A stretch of 6,775 bases of DNA from CAYGJN01 sp964350135 (lineage in GTDB: Bacteria > Bdellovibrionota > Bacteriovoracia > Bacteriovoracales > Bacteriovoracaceae), in assembly GCA_964350135.1 (NCBI GenBank), contig CAYGJN010000122.1, forward strand, positions 1 to 6,775, written 5' to 3'. Position numbers and translations under genes: made by a program. Below, in pieces: positions 1 through 6,417 of the stretch; the stretch's first letter is position 1; every line of letters begins with the position of its first letter. A model generated the notes under the pieces. The model searched no databases. It saw only the letters and a list, made by a program, of their open reading frames with translations, and was not told the origin of the DNA.

Positions 1-358
1 ATGTTTGATAATCACCTTTTTCCATTAATTTTTTTGATGAATCTAAAAGAACAAGCCCACCAAAACTTAAGCCTCCATCTTCACTTAAAAGTTGTTCAAG
101 CTTTTCAACCAACTGGGTATTGTTAATATTTCCTGCATCAAAGTCTTTTAATGTTGTATTTTGAAAGCTTAAATATTTTTGATCAAAGTTTTGAAGTTTT
201 TCATTTTGTTGGTTTCTATGAAAAAGAAACGCTGCCAAGGCAACAAAAACAATAATGGATAATGAGATAATTAGTTTTGAATTCTTTTTTATGGCCACGC
301 CTAAACCTGTTTGATTCAAAACGTTACCGATATTTTCTGTTTGAGTCATTTGGGCCAT
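1..358 (-). CDS. Single-pass membrane protein, N-terminal part (possibly YfgM/TPR-like), truncated by window edge
   Basis: The minus-strand frame opens with ATG at 358 and stays open for 119 codons to the window edge, so only the N-terminus is visible. AGAGGA lies 6 nt before this ATG and supports the start; a second Met at residue 4 has no better site. About 28 mostly polar residues come first, with a KKNSK cluster just before the membrane. One hydrophobic segment follows (about residues 29-46), then HRNQQNEK and a mainly helical, Gln/Glu/Lys-rich region. There is no signal-peptidase motif, so a signal anchor with an N-in topology and a periplasmic helical domain is likely. This architecture resembles YfgM-type proteins (short cytosolic tail, one membrane helix, periplasmic TPR domain), whose genes lie near der in many proteobacteria, but no TPR can be confirmed in the visible part. 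Reading of the gene is firm; the family assignment is a guess. Confidence 0.8.
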   Translation of the reverse strand, partial: MAQMTQTENIGNVLNQTGLGVAIKKNSKLIISLSIIVFVALAAFLFHRNQQNEKLQNFDQKYLSFQNTTLKDFDAGNINNTQLVEKLEQLLSEDGGLSFGGLVLLDSSKKLMEKGDYQT

Positions 359-404
359 GAGCTATCCTCTTTTTAATGAAATAATGGGCAATTTTGTAGA
401 GATG

Positions 405-433
405 ATTTTATGAGCGGCCCTATAAGTTGTCAA
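405..433 (-). promoter_or_regulatory. Sigma70-type promoter for the membrane-protein gene at 358
   Basis: On the minus strand a perfect TTGACA (433-428) is separated by exactly 17 bp from TAAAAT (410-405), five of six bases of the -10 consensus. Transcription would begin near 398, giving a leader of about 40 nt that contains the AGAGGA ribosome site before the ATG at 358. The -35 element occupies the same bases as the -35 of the divergent promoter for the gene at 488. Prediction from sequence only. Confidence 0.65.
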
Positions 434-455
434 AGATATAGGAAAATACTATGAT
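427..455 (+). promoter_or_regulatory. Sigma70-type promoter for the beta-barrel gene pair
   Basis: TTGTCA (427-432, five of six of the -35 consensus) and TATGAT (450-455, five of six of the -10 consensus) are spaced by 17 bp. The expected start of transcription is near 462, leaving a short leader of about 26 nt with an AAGGG ribosome site at 476-480. It overlaps the opposing promoter at the -35 bases. It probably drives both 488-976 and 986-1750. Confidence 0.6.
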
Positions 456-487
456 TTTCTCATAACTCCAACACTAAGGGTCATCCA

Positions 488-976
488 ATGATTAGACTAG
501 TCATTCCAGGTCTTTTACTCGTACTTGCTTTTGCCAATCAAGCTTATGCTAAAAATCTTAATGGGCGTTTAGGTATTGGTCTAAGTAATCAACTTAAAAA
601 CGACATTGATAGTGTTGATTTTAAGGTTCAAAGATCAAGAGTTTATGCAATGGGACTCATTCTCAATGCTAAGATGAATGACGATGATGGTGGTTGGGGT
701 GCAGGCCTAAAGCTTTACCGTATTATTTTCGAAGAACCACAACTGACTTTTTATGCTGCAGGCTTAGTAGCCGCAATTAATACAAAAACAAGCAATGTTT
801 CGACTACAGGTTTTCAAGTAGATCTTACTGTTGGTTCTGAGTTTAGTTTTTCAGGGCTAGAAAGTATCGGTTTAAGTTTTGAAACTGGTTTGTCTATAAA
901 CAAACCTCAAGACGATATGACATTTGAAACTGTTGGAAACCATATTGTATTAGCTGGTATACATTTTTATATATAA
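488..976 (+). CDS. Exported small beta-barrel-like protein, probable outer membrane, unknown function
   Basis: The 162-residue product begins with a clear Sec signal peptide: MIR, a hydrophobic core (LVIPGLLLVLAFA) and an AYA site, with cleavage expected after residue 21. The mature part of about 141 residues is rich in Gly and alternates polar and apolar residues (for example RLGIGLS, VYAMGLILNA, GAGLKLY, FYAAGLVAAI, FQVDLTVGSEF). It ends in HFYI, as expected of a transmembrane beta-strand with a terminal aromatic. Size and pattern fit a small outer-membrane barrel of around eight strands. There is no cysteine lipobox. The ATG start has AAGGG 7 nt upstream and a good promoter further up. It is the first gene of a two-gene unit; the next gene starts 9 nt downstream and also encodes a barrel-like protein. 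I do not recognise a named family; function is unknown. Confidence 0.85.
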   Translation: MIRLVIPGLLLVLAFANQAYAKNLNGRLGIGLSNQLKNDIDSVDFKVQRSRVYAMGLILNAKMNDDDGGWGAGLKLYRIIFEEPQLTFYAAGLVAAINTKTSNVSTTGFQVDLTVGSEFSFSGLESIGLSFETGLSINKPQDDMTFETVGNHIVLAGIHFYI

Positions 977-985
977 GAGGGCCTT

Positions 986-1750
986 GTGATAAGGAAATTA
1001 CTATTTTGTTTTCTCCTTAGCTCTTATGCGCTTGCTCAGTTTGCTACTTCTGTTCCAAATGAATTTGATCCAGATGATCTAGAGATTGGTGGTGATATCT
1101 TTAATGACTTTAATGAAGATCTTGAAACCGAGCAGATTTTAGAAGATGAGAGCTTCTATGCCTACGGAAGATTTTTCTCCCTCAATCTAGGAATAGGGCT
1201 TACAAATTTCAATGGCAATCGTGGATCGGCCTATAATGACAAGCCACCTACTTTTAGTCTTTCAATAAACTCTTTTACCAGCTTTCAAGTTTCCTATATT
1301 CTAGGGATCGCTCATTCAAAACACACTATGTTTTATGGAAATTTAAACTCTCTTGATGGCTTTGATGACACAAAATCACCAGTAGGAAGAATTGATGTGA
1401 GCCAACTAAGAGTCTTTGTAGGCTTTCGCTACTATGTTGATACATCAGATCTAAATACGGCCATTACATACTCTAACCCTTATACCACCATGAGGTTGGA
1501 GTATTGGTATACCACTAATAAGTTTACTGACCGTGTTGATATAGAAGACGAAACAGGAGGCGGTGTTGGTATGGGCCTTGGTGGTGGCCTTGAATTTCCA
1601 ATTACGTTAAAAGAAACTTATATAAATTTTGAATTCCTTGCCCATTTTGTAAATTTTTATGATCAAGCGACAAGAGCCTATGCACCAGTTAACGATGATT
1701 TAAGTGGTGTTGGGTTTTCCTATATCGTTAATTACGTTATTGGCTGGTAA
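986..1750 (+). CDS. Exported beta-barrel-like protein with acidic N-terminal segment, probable outer membrane
   Basis: The 254-residue product starts at a GTG codon. The ribosome site (AAGAGGG) overlaps the stop codon of the preceding gene and sits 4 nt before the GTG, so the two genes are probably co-transcribed and coupled. A signal peptide is evident (MIRKLL, hydrophobic core, ALA, cleavage expected after residue 17). Cys8 lies inside the hydrophobic core and is not in a lipobox. Mature residues 27-55 are strongly acidic (many D/E), followed from about residue 60 by alternating strand-like segments (FFSLNLGIGLTNF, FQVSYILGIAHS, LRVFVGFRYYV, MRLEYWY). A Gly-rich stretch, GGGVGMGLGGGLEF, lies near residue 190. 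The chain ends in NYVIGW, a terminal aromatic typical of outer-membrane barrels. No family is recognised. The acidic segment might bind cations or a partner, which is speculation. Confidence 0.85.
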   Translation: MIRKLLFCFLLSSYALAQFATSVPNEFDPDDLEIGGDIFNDFNEDLETEQILEDESFYAYGRFFSLNLGIGLTNFNGNRGSAYNDKPPTFSLSINSFTSFQVSYILGIAHSKHTMFYGNLNSLDGFDDTKSPVGRIDVSQLRVFVGFRYYVDTSDLNTAITYSNPYTTMRLEYWYTTNKFTDRVDIEDETGGGVGMGLGGGLEFPITLKETYINFEFLAHFVNFYDQATRAYAPVNDDLSGVGFSYIVNYVIGW

Positions 1751-3466
1751 TTAAACTTTTTTAGCTCTTAATTCTAAATCTTTACCGCTTCTAAAAATCA
1801 AATGAATAGGAGCATTTTGCAAATTAAAATTAGACCTCAACCCATTTTTTAAATATCTCTTATAATGTTCAGGAATATCCTTTGATAAATTAGAAAACAT
1901 TAAAAATGTTGGTGGATTATTTTTAACCATAGATGCATATTTTATTTTAAACGACTTCTTTCCTGCCGGATGGATAGTGTTTTTTTCAATTAACTCACTA
2001 ATAACTTTATTAAGCTTGGAAGTGGGAATTGATTTTGAACGGCTAATAATTGTTTCTTTAAGTTCAAGTTTAAGTTGCGTAATACTAGCACCCGTTAGAG
2101 CACTAATAGTTAACAAACTACAATGCTTAAGCCATGGAATATCTTCTCGAATATCTAAGAGCCACTCTGCTTTTGTTTTTTTATCTTTTAATTTTTCTTT
2201 TAAAAGATCCATTTTATTAAGAACAATAATAACAGATTTACCACGCTCAAGACTAAGACCAATAAGCCTTCTGTCCTGATGGCTTATTCCATCTTTTGTG
2301 GCATCTATTAAATAGATGACAATATCGCAATCATTAATGGCCCTAAGGCTTCTAAAGACAGAAGCGTTTTCAATAGTACCTTTTATTGAACTCTTTCTTC
2401 TAATACCAGCAGTATCAATAATTTTTAAGGATCTCCAATAATTGCCTTCAGTCTCTAAGCTTGTTTGAGTAGTTTGCTGACTTTCTTGGCCGTCAATAAC
2501 TTCATTTTCACTAGACTGTTGTTGACTCTCAATAGAATCATCGACTTCATCAGAGCTGTAATTTGGTTTAGATTTACCATCAAGATCTCCATATTTAATA
2601 AGTGTAGGTTCAAAAATTTCTTTATATTTTTGGTATTCTTTACCAATAATATAATTAGACTTATGTCTATAATCCCATTTATCAGTAATACTTGCTTCTT
2701 TCCCAAAATATAAATCAAAATACCCTTCAATAGGATCCACAGTTGTTCCTGCAATATCACTAACAAGGGCCCTATCAGCTTTTAATAATTTATTTAACAA
2801 AGTTGATTTACCAGCATTAGGAGCACCAATAATGGCAAGGTTTGCAACCACTTGGGACTTTGGAACAATCCCTTTTTGAACATCAAAGGAGGATTTATTA
2901 AATTGAATAAGCCTTTTCTGCAATTTTGTTCTTAAATCATCAATACCTAATCCATGAGCACTGGAAATTTCAAACATCTTCTCATCTGCAATACCCATAC
3001 TATAAAATTGATACAAGTCATTTTCTTGTTTATCACCATCATATTTATTCAAGATTAACCAAAAATCTTTTCCACTAGCACGTAAAAAGTCAGCAATCTC
3101 TTGATCTTGCCCTAAAAGACCTTCTCGAATATCAACAACAAATAAAATAAGATCACTTTCTTCAACTGCGAGCTCAGCATGCTCTTTCATAATATTAAAA
3201 AAACTTTCAATCTCTCGTTGTTTTTTCTTAAGTGAGTATTGAGTAATCTTTTGAGGGTAAAAACCACCAGTATCAACCAAAACCGAATGAACAGACTCTT
3301 GATCATTTAATTCATCAAGTTCCATAATTCCGTAATTGCGATCTCTTGTCACACCTGGGATATCGTGAGTAAGGGCCTTAGTAGATTTCCTAAGTAATCT
3401 ATTAAAAAGAGTACTCTTACCTACATTAGGTCTTCCAATTATTGATACAACTGAAGTGGAACTCAT
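1751..3466 (-). CDS. der: Ribosome-assembly GTPase Der (EngA), with a large insertion in the second GTPase domain
   Basis: Der is a tandem-GTPase protein that binds 50S precursors during large-subunit assembly. I chose ATG at 3466 (571 residues): GGAG lies 6 nt upstream and the ATG overlaps the era stop as ATGA. A TTG four codons earlier is a less likely start. GTPase domain 1 has GRPNVGKS (11-18), PGVTRDR (37-43), DTGG (65-68), NKYD (140-143) and SSAHG (168-172). Domain 2 has GAPNAGKS (214-221), AGTTVDP (239-245), DTAGIRRK (351-358), NKMD (417-420) and SALTG (455-459). The C-terminal KH-like domain (about 480-567) contains NPPTFLMF and APIHLIFR. Usual length is about 440-490. Most of the excess is roughly 90 residues between G2 and G3 of domain 2. 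Domain 1 also carries about 13 extra, Lys-rich residues after DTGG. The usual Arg of TTRD in domain 2 is Val. All GTP-binding motifs are intact, so the protein is presumably functional. It is the last gene of the rnc-era-der unit. Confidence 0.97.
   Translation of the reverse strand: MSSTSVVSIIGRPNVGKSTLFNRLLRKSTKALTHDIPGVTRDRNYGIMELDELNDQESVHSVLVDTGGFYPQKITQYSLKKKQREIESFFNIMKEHAELAVEESDLILFVVDIREGLLGQDQEIADFLRASGKDFWLILNKYDGDKQENDLYQFYSMGIADEKMFEISSAHGLGIDDLRTKLQKRLIQFNKSSFDVQKGIVPKSQVVANLAIIGAPNAGKSTLLNKLLKADRALVSDIAGTTVDPIEGYFDLYFGKEASITDKWDYRHKSNYIIGKEYQKYKEIFEPTLIKYGDLDGKSKPNYSSDEVDDSIESQQQSSENEVIDGQESQQTTQTSLETEGNYWRSLKIIDTAGIRRKSSIKGTIENASVFRSLRAINDCDIVIYLIDATKDGISHQDRRLIGLSLERGKSVIIVLNKMDLLKEKLKDKKTKAEWLLDIREDIPWLKHCSLLTISALTGASITQLKLELKETIISRSKSIPTSKLNKVISELIEKNTIHPAGKKSFKIKYASMVKNNPPTFLMFSNLSKDIPEHYKRYLKNGLRSNFNLQNAPIHLIFRSGKDLELRAKKV
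2438..2725 (-). other. Lineage-specific insertion within der (G2-G3 region of GTPase domain 2)
   Basis: This stretch encodes about residues 248-343 of Der. In Escherichia coli Der, about 16 residues separate TTRD from DTAG in domain 2; here 106 residues separate TTVD from DTAG. The first half of the insertion is charged and aromatic (KWDYRHK, KEYQKYKEIFEP). The second half is low in complexity and acidic with many Ser, Gln and Thr (for example SSDEVDDSIESQQQSSENE), and looks disordered. The reading frame is uninterrupted and G3 resumes perfectly, so it is an in-frame insertion and not a frameshift. Boundaries are approximate. Confidence 0.8.
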
Positions 3467-4431
3467 CTTTTTCTCCAAACCCTCTTAGAATCTGTTGTTC
3501 TAGGTAGGCCAACTTCTTCCAAGATTTTATTATTATTAAACCATTTGGGGGAAACTTTTACGTGTAAGTTTAAATGAACTCTCCCTCCAGTCATGGTTTC
3601 AATTTTTTTCCTAGCGCCAGTACCAATAGTTTTAATATTTGCACCTTTTGCTCCAACAACAATCCCTCGCTGGCTTGGACGGTTTACAATTATACTTGCA
3701 TTAATATGACTCATTCTATCTCGGTCTTTTTTACTATCAGTAAAATCTTCAACTAAGACAGCAATCTCATAAGGGACCTCTTCTTTTAAAACATTAAAGG
3801 CTTCTTTTCTAATATACTCACCAACAAAAAACCTCTCATTCTTATTAGAAACTTCACCATCTGGATAAAGATGACGGGCACCTGGAGCAAAGTCTAGTAG
3901 AGCACCAGTTAGTTCATGAATATTATCATCCGTAAGAGCACTTAAAGTGAAATATCTCTCACATTCAGGAATTAATTGTTTTATTTGTTCAAAAACTTTT
4001 GGCAGAGCAGTTTCCATGATCTTTGTATCCTGTACAAGATCAGACTTATTAAATACTACCCAAGTTGTCTTAAGCTCACCTTTAAAATTTCGTGAAAATT
4101 CCTGGTATTGTCTTAAGATATCTCGTGAAAGATCAAAAACCATTAAGTTTATATCAGCTCCCTCTAGACCTTCTTTGACTTGACCATTCATTCTTCTATT
4201 AAGCTCTTGGCTTGATGAATGTATTCCTGGAGTATCAACAAAGATAAGCTCTGTTCTATCAATATGAACTACGCAATGAAACTTATTACGAGTTGTCTGT
4301 GGCTTTTCAGTTACAATCGTAAGATCAAAACCGAGCATTTTATTAATCAGTGAACTCTTACCTGTATTAGGGACTCCTAGTACAGCAACCATTAAAGATT
4401 TATTCAGTGGGTGTTGGTCAGTGATAAGCAT
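3463..4431 (-). CDS. era: GTPase Era, 30S ribosomal subunit maturation
   Basis: Era is a GTPase with a KH domain that binds near the 3' end of 16S rRNA and aids 30S maturation. The 322-residue product has G1 GVPNTGKS (19-26), G2 PQTTRN (44-49), G3 DTPG (66-69), G4 NKSD (128-131) and G5 SALT (164-167). A C-terminal KH domain has its GxxG loop as GAKG (260-263) within RGIVVGAKGANIKTIG, and the Era-typical ending HVKVSPKW...LEEVGL. Length is slightly above the usual 300, with a short basic tail (KRVWRKR). The ATG start has AGGA 5 nt upstream. The first 14 nt overlap the end of rnc, and the stop codon overlaps the start of der as ATGA, so translation of the three genes is probably coupled. All motifs are intact. 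Confidence 0.97.
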   Translation of the reverse strand: MLITDQHPLNKSLMVAVLGVPNTGKSSLINKMLGFDLTIVTEKPQTTRNKFHCVVHIDRTELIFVDTPGIHSSSQELNRRMNGQVKEGLEGADINLMVFDLSRDILRQYQEFSRNFKGELKTTWVVFNKSDLVQDTKIMETALPKVFEQIKQLIPECERYFTLSALTDDNIHELTGALLDFAPGARHLYPDGEVSNKNERFFVGEYIRKEAFNVLKEEVPYEIAVLVEDFTDSKKDRDRMSHINASIIVNRPSQRGIVVGAKGANIKTIGTGARKKIETMTGGRVHLNLHVKVSPKWFNNNKILEEVGLPRTTDSKRVWRKR

Positions 4432-5239
4432 TGCTTTCCTCGCTTATTGGTGTGTCTATTTTGTCTAATGCTAATTGAGCTAATTGAACTTTTAATTTCT
4501 TTTTTGAAGGCCCATTAATTGGTCCAAATTCAAACTCTCCTACTGAAAGACTTACGGAGAATTCCTTACGCCCATTTTTGTCATTTTCTTTAGTTTGATA
4601 AAGGGGCAAATTTTTAAATGCTTTCATTGAGAGTTCTTGGAGTTGTGTTTTAGGATCAAAACTATTTAAATTCTCTAAGGCAAAAAGATTTTTTGTAAAA
4701 GTTTTATAAAGAGTGATAACTATTTTTCTAGTTATCTCAAAAGACTGCGAATCCTTATAGATTGCTCCGATAAGTGCTTCAAAAAGATCAGCTGTATTTG
4801 TTTTATTGATCAATGCTGAACGTTTAAGCTCGCCTCTGCCTAATAAAGTTAAAATATTAAATTTATGATGTGTTGCAAGTAAAAATAAAGTTTCTTCATT
4901 AACTAAAGTCCCTCTTAGCTTTGAAAGTTTTCCTTCGTCTAGTTCAGGATATTGGCCCATTATCTCAAGGCTAATAATGGCGTTTAAGAGACTATCGCCC
5001 ATAAACTCAAGCCTTTCATTGCTCGTTAATCCTAATTCCTTAAACTCATGAATAAAGGATCTATGAGCTAGAGAGTTCATTAATATTAAGGGGTTAGTGA
5101 ATTTATAATTGATTTTATCTTGAAGTTGCTGAATCAATTTATGTTGAGAAAGAAGAGAATAGGACTCTTTATGGTCTTTGCCATTTTCAATGGTTTTGTA
5201 AAAGCTATAGGACAGGCTTTCGCACTGCTTGCTTTCCAT
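4418..5239 (-). CDS. rnc: Ribonuclease III
   Basis: RNase III cleaves double-stranded RNA, notably the 30S rRNA precursor. With the ATG at 5239 (GGAG 9 nt upstream) the product has 273 residues; a TTG five codons earlier is the alternative but would place the GGAG inside the gene. The signature NERLEFMGDSLL is at 74-85 and supplies Glu75, Glu78 and Asp82. The second metal-binding pair is Asp151 and Glu154 in ADLFEALIGAIY. FDPKTQLQELS (about 194-204) opens the dsRNA-binding domain, which ends with SKKKLKVQLAQLAL, matching the usual basic SKKxAKxxAAxxAL helix with some Ala replaced by Leu. Compared with the 226-residue E. coli enzyme, most of the excess is a polar N-terminal extension of about 35 residues. 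First gene of the rnc-era-der operon; its last 14 nt overlap era. Confidence 0.97.
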   Translation of the reverse strand: MESKQCESLSYSFYKTIENGKDHKESYSLLSQHKLIQQLQDKINYKFTNPLILMNSLAHRSFIHEFKELGLTSNERLEFMGDSLLNAIISLEIMGQYPELDEGKLSKLRGTLVNEETLFLLATHHKFNILTLLGRGELKRSALINKTNTADLFEALIGAIYKDSQSFEITRKIVITLYKTFTKNLFALENLNSFDPKTQLQELSMKAFKNLPLYQTKENDKNGRKEFSVSLSVGEFEFGPINGPSKKKLKVQLAQLALDKIDTPISEESNAYH

Positions 5240-5396
5240 AAAGGTCGTCTCCAATCTTACTCATATTCAATTGTTGCGCAAAGTTACTTAAAATAACGCC
5301 ATAAATCAAGCGAAAAATACCATTGTTTGACTTGGTTGGTCTACGCTATTATCCCTTTGTTCAGCATTATTAAACCTAAGATAAAGGCTCAACTAC
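5240..5396. promoter_or_regulatory. Divergent intergenic region between rnc and the Xer-like gene
   Basis: This 157-bp AT-rich gap must hold the promoters for the rnc-era-der operon (leftward) and for the recombinase-like gene (rightward). It contains a perfect 8-bp palindrome TTGCGCAA (5274-5281) next to CAATTG (5268-5273), which could be an operator, though no regulator is identifiable. On the minus strand I find no convincing -35/-10 pair; the nearest are TTGATT/TAACTT with 17 bp and TTGCGC/TAAGAT with 16 bp, the latter almost touching the rnc ribosome site. No small gene or RNA gene is visible. Confidence 0.5.
5323..5352 (+). promoter_or_regulatory. Possible promoter for the Xer-like gene
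   Basis: TATTAT (5347-5352) matches five of six bases of the -10 consensus and is preceded at 18 bp by a weak -35, TTGTTT (5323-5328). A better -35 match, TTGACT (5327-5332), lies only 14 bp away, which is too close. The likely leader is about 40 nt and carries AAAGG at 5383-5387, 9 nt before the ATG at 5397. Weak prediction. Confidence 0.3.
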
Positions 5397-6398
5397 ATGG
5401 AATTTCAGAAGCTTAACACACCTTCAAGCACAACAAATAGTCTCTTAACTCTAGAGGCTGAATTTTTTACAAAACTAAAAACGAGCGGAAAAAGTATTAA
5501 TACGATTAAGAACTACCGCACAGATATTGAATGCTTTAATAAGTTCTTGTCTGAGAAACAACACTCACTAGATGTTAATGATTTTAATTTTCAAAAAGTA
5601 AGTGAGTATGGTGAGTACCTACAAAATAAGTATGACTCTGATAACTCAAGAAGAAGAAGAGTTCAGGCATTAAGAATCTTCTTTGATTTTCTAGTAGAAA
5701 AAAATATTTACTCTGAAAACCCAGTGAGAAAACTTCCTTCTTCTCCAAAGTTTCTAGATATTCCTAGACCAACAACTTTACCTGAAGTTCAAAAACTCTG
5801 GTCTCATCTATGTAGAGAAGTTTCTACCAATGTTCAGTTAATGCCAAAACTAGTGGCCCTTAGAAATCAAATGATTTTTACTCTTATCTATACAGGTGGA
5901 CTTAAAGTTAGTGATCTTTCAGGTCTTAAGTTTAGCCATATTGATGTAACAGGTGAAAAGCCAAGAGTTCTTGTAACAACTACAAAAAGAGACCCATATA
6001 CTGTTGAGCTGCATCCCGTTTTTCATACAGTTTTCAGAAATTATTCACAGATGCTTATTGAAGGTAAAAAGTACTGCAAACTTGAGTTTGACGAACTTCT
6101 CTTCAATGCTAATCCATTTAAAATTTTAAGAGGTGGACTAAGCCCTAGAGGAATTGAGCTAATTTTTGAAGATTTCCGTAAACGCCTTAGTATTGTTGTT
6201 ACTCCAAAATCTCTTAGACAAGCTGCTATTTTTAATTGGCTAGGAAAAGGTCTTAATGATGGAGTTATTAAAGAATGGCTAGGGGTTGCACCTTCTTATT
6301 CTCTAAAGCTTTATAAGTCTCATAGTAAAGATCATATTTACTCAGAAGAGTTTCTTATGGCCATGCTTAGAGAAAATACAAGTCCTACTTTTCATTAA
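5397..6398 (+). CDS. Xer/phage-integrase-family protein with degenerate active site
   Basis: The 333-residue product has the two-domain layout of XerC/XerD. An N-terminal SAM-like DNA-binding domain spans about 17-112 (SINTIKNYRTDIECFNKFL, then RRRRVQALRIFFDFL and ENPVRKL). The catalytic fold spans about 125-320. Aligned with E. coli XerD, the nucleophile is kept as Tyr306 (LKLYKSH) and Arg II as Arg274 (TPKSLRQAA), and Lys197 can serve as the beta-hairpin Lys. However, Arg I is Lys170 (YTGGLKVSDL instead of TGLRVSEL), the His of HxLR is Lys271, and the His of LGH is Val297. Spacings of 35, 23 and 9 residues between these positions equal those of XerD, so the alignment is secure. It may be catalytically weak, act only with a partner, or be a DNA-binding remnant. 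It has no neighbouring integron or prophage genes; AAAGG 9 nt upstream supports the ATG. Family membership is firm, activity is doubtful. Confidence 0.88.
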   Translation: MEFQKLNTPSSTTNSLLTLEAEFFTKLKTSGKSINTIKNYRTDIECFNKFLSEKQHSLDVNDFNFQKVSEYGEYLQNKYDSDNSRRRRVQALRIFFDFLVEKNIYSENPVRKLPSSPKFLDIPRPTTLPEVQKLWSHLCREVSTNVQLMPKLVALRNQMIFTLIYTGGLKVSDLSGLKFSHIDVTGEKPRVLVTTTKRDPYTVELHPVFHTVFRNYSQMLIEGKKYCKLEFDELLFNANPFKILRGGLSPRGIELIFEDFRKRLSIVVTPKSLRQAAIFNWLGKGLNDGVIKEWLGVAPSYSLKLYKSHSKDHIYSEEFLMAMLRENTSPTFH

Positions 6399-6417
6399 TT
6401 CAATCTTTATTTGAATT
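6397..6417. terminator. Short inverted repeat between convergent genes, weak terminator candidate
   Basis: AATTCAA (6397-6403) and TTGAATT (6411-6417) form a perfect 7-bp stem with a 7-nt loop, exactly at the junction of two convergent genes; it covers both stop codons. The stem has a single G-C pair and no clear T-run follows on the plus strand, so as an intrinsic terminator it would be weak. Confidence 0.25.

Noticed and set aside
1977..2279. A 100-codon plus-strand frame inside der
   Set aside because: It is antisense to the well-conserved G3-G5 region of Der and has no credible domain; similar short antisense frames at 3574-3756 and 3947-4183 within era are rejected for the same reason.
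2455..2766. A 103-codon minus-strand frame overlapping the der insertion, and an 82-codon plus-strand frame at 2465-2713
   Set aside because: Both are shadows of the low-complexity, AT-rich der insertion. Their products are Ile/Leu/Lys/Asn- or Phe-rich without domain patterns, and der itself reads through intact.
3467..3478. TTG at 3478 as the start of der, and TTG at 5254 as the start of rnc
   Set aside because: In both genes the GGAG ribosome site falls inside or immediately beside the TTG-initiated extension and is correctly spaced for the downstream ATG (3466 and 5239).
5273..5300. A dif-like chromosome-dimer resolution site upstream of the Xer-like gene
   Set aside because: One minus-strand 11-mer resembles the XerD arm of E. 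coli dif (9 of 11) and TTGCGCAA recalls part of the XerC arm, but the arms are in the wrong order and spacing, and no 28-bp two-arm site can be built. In such AT-rich DNA the match is likely chance.
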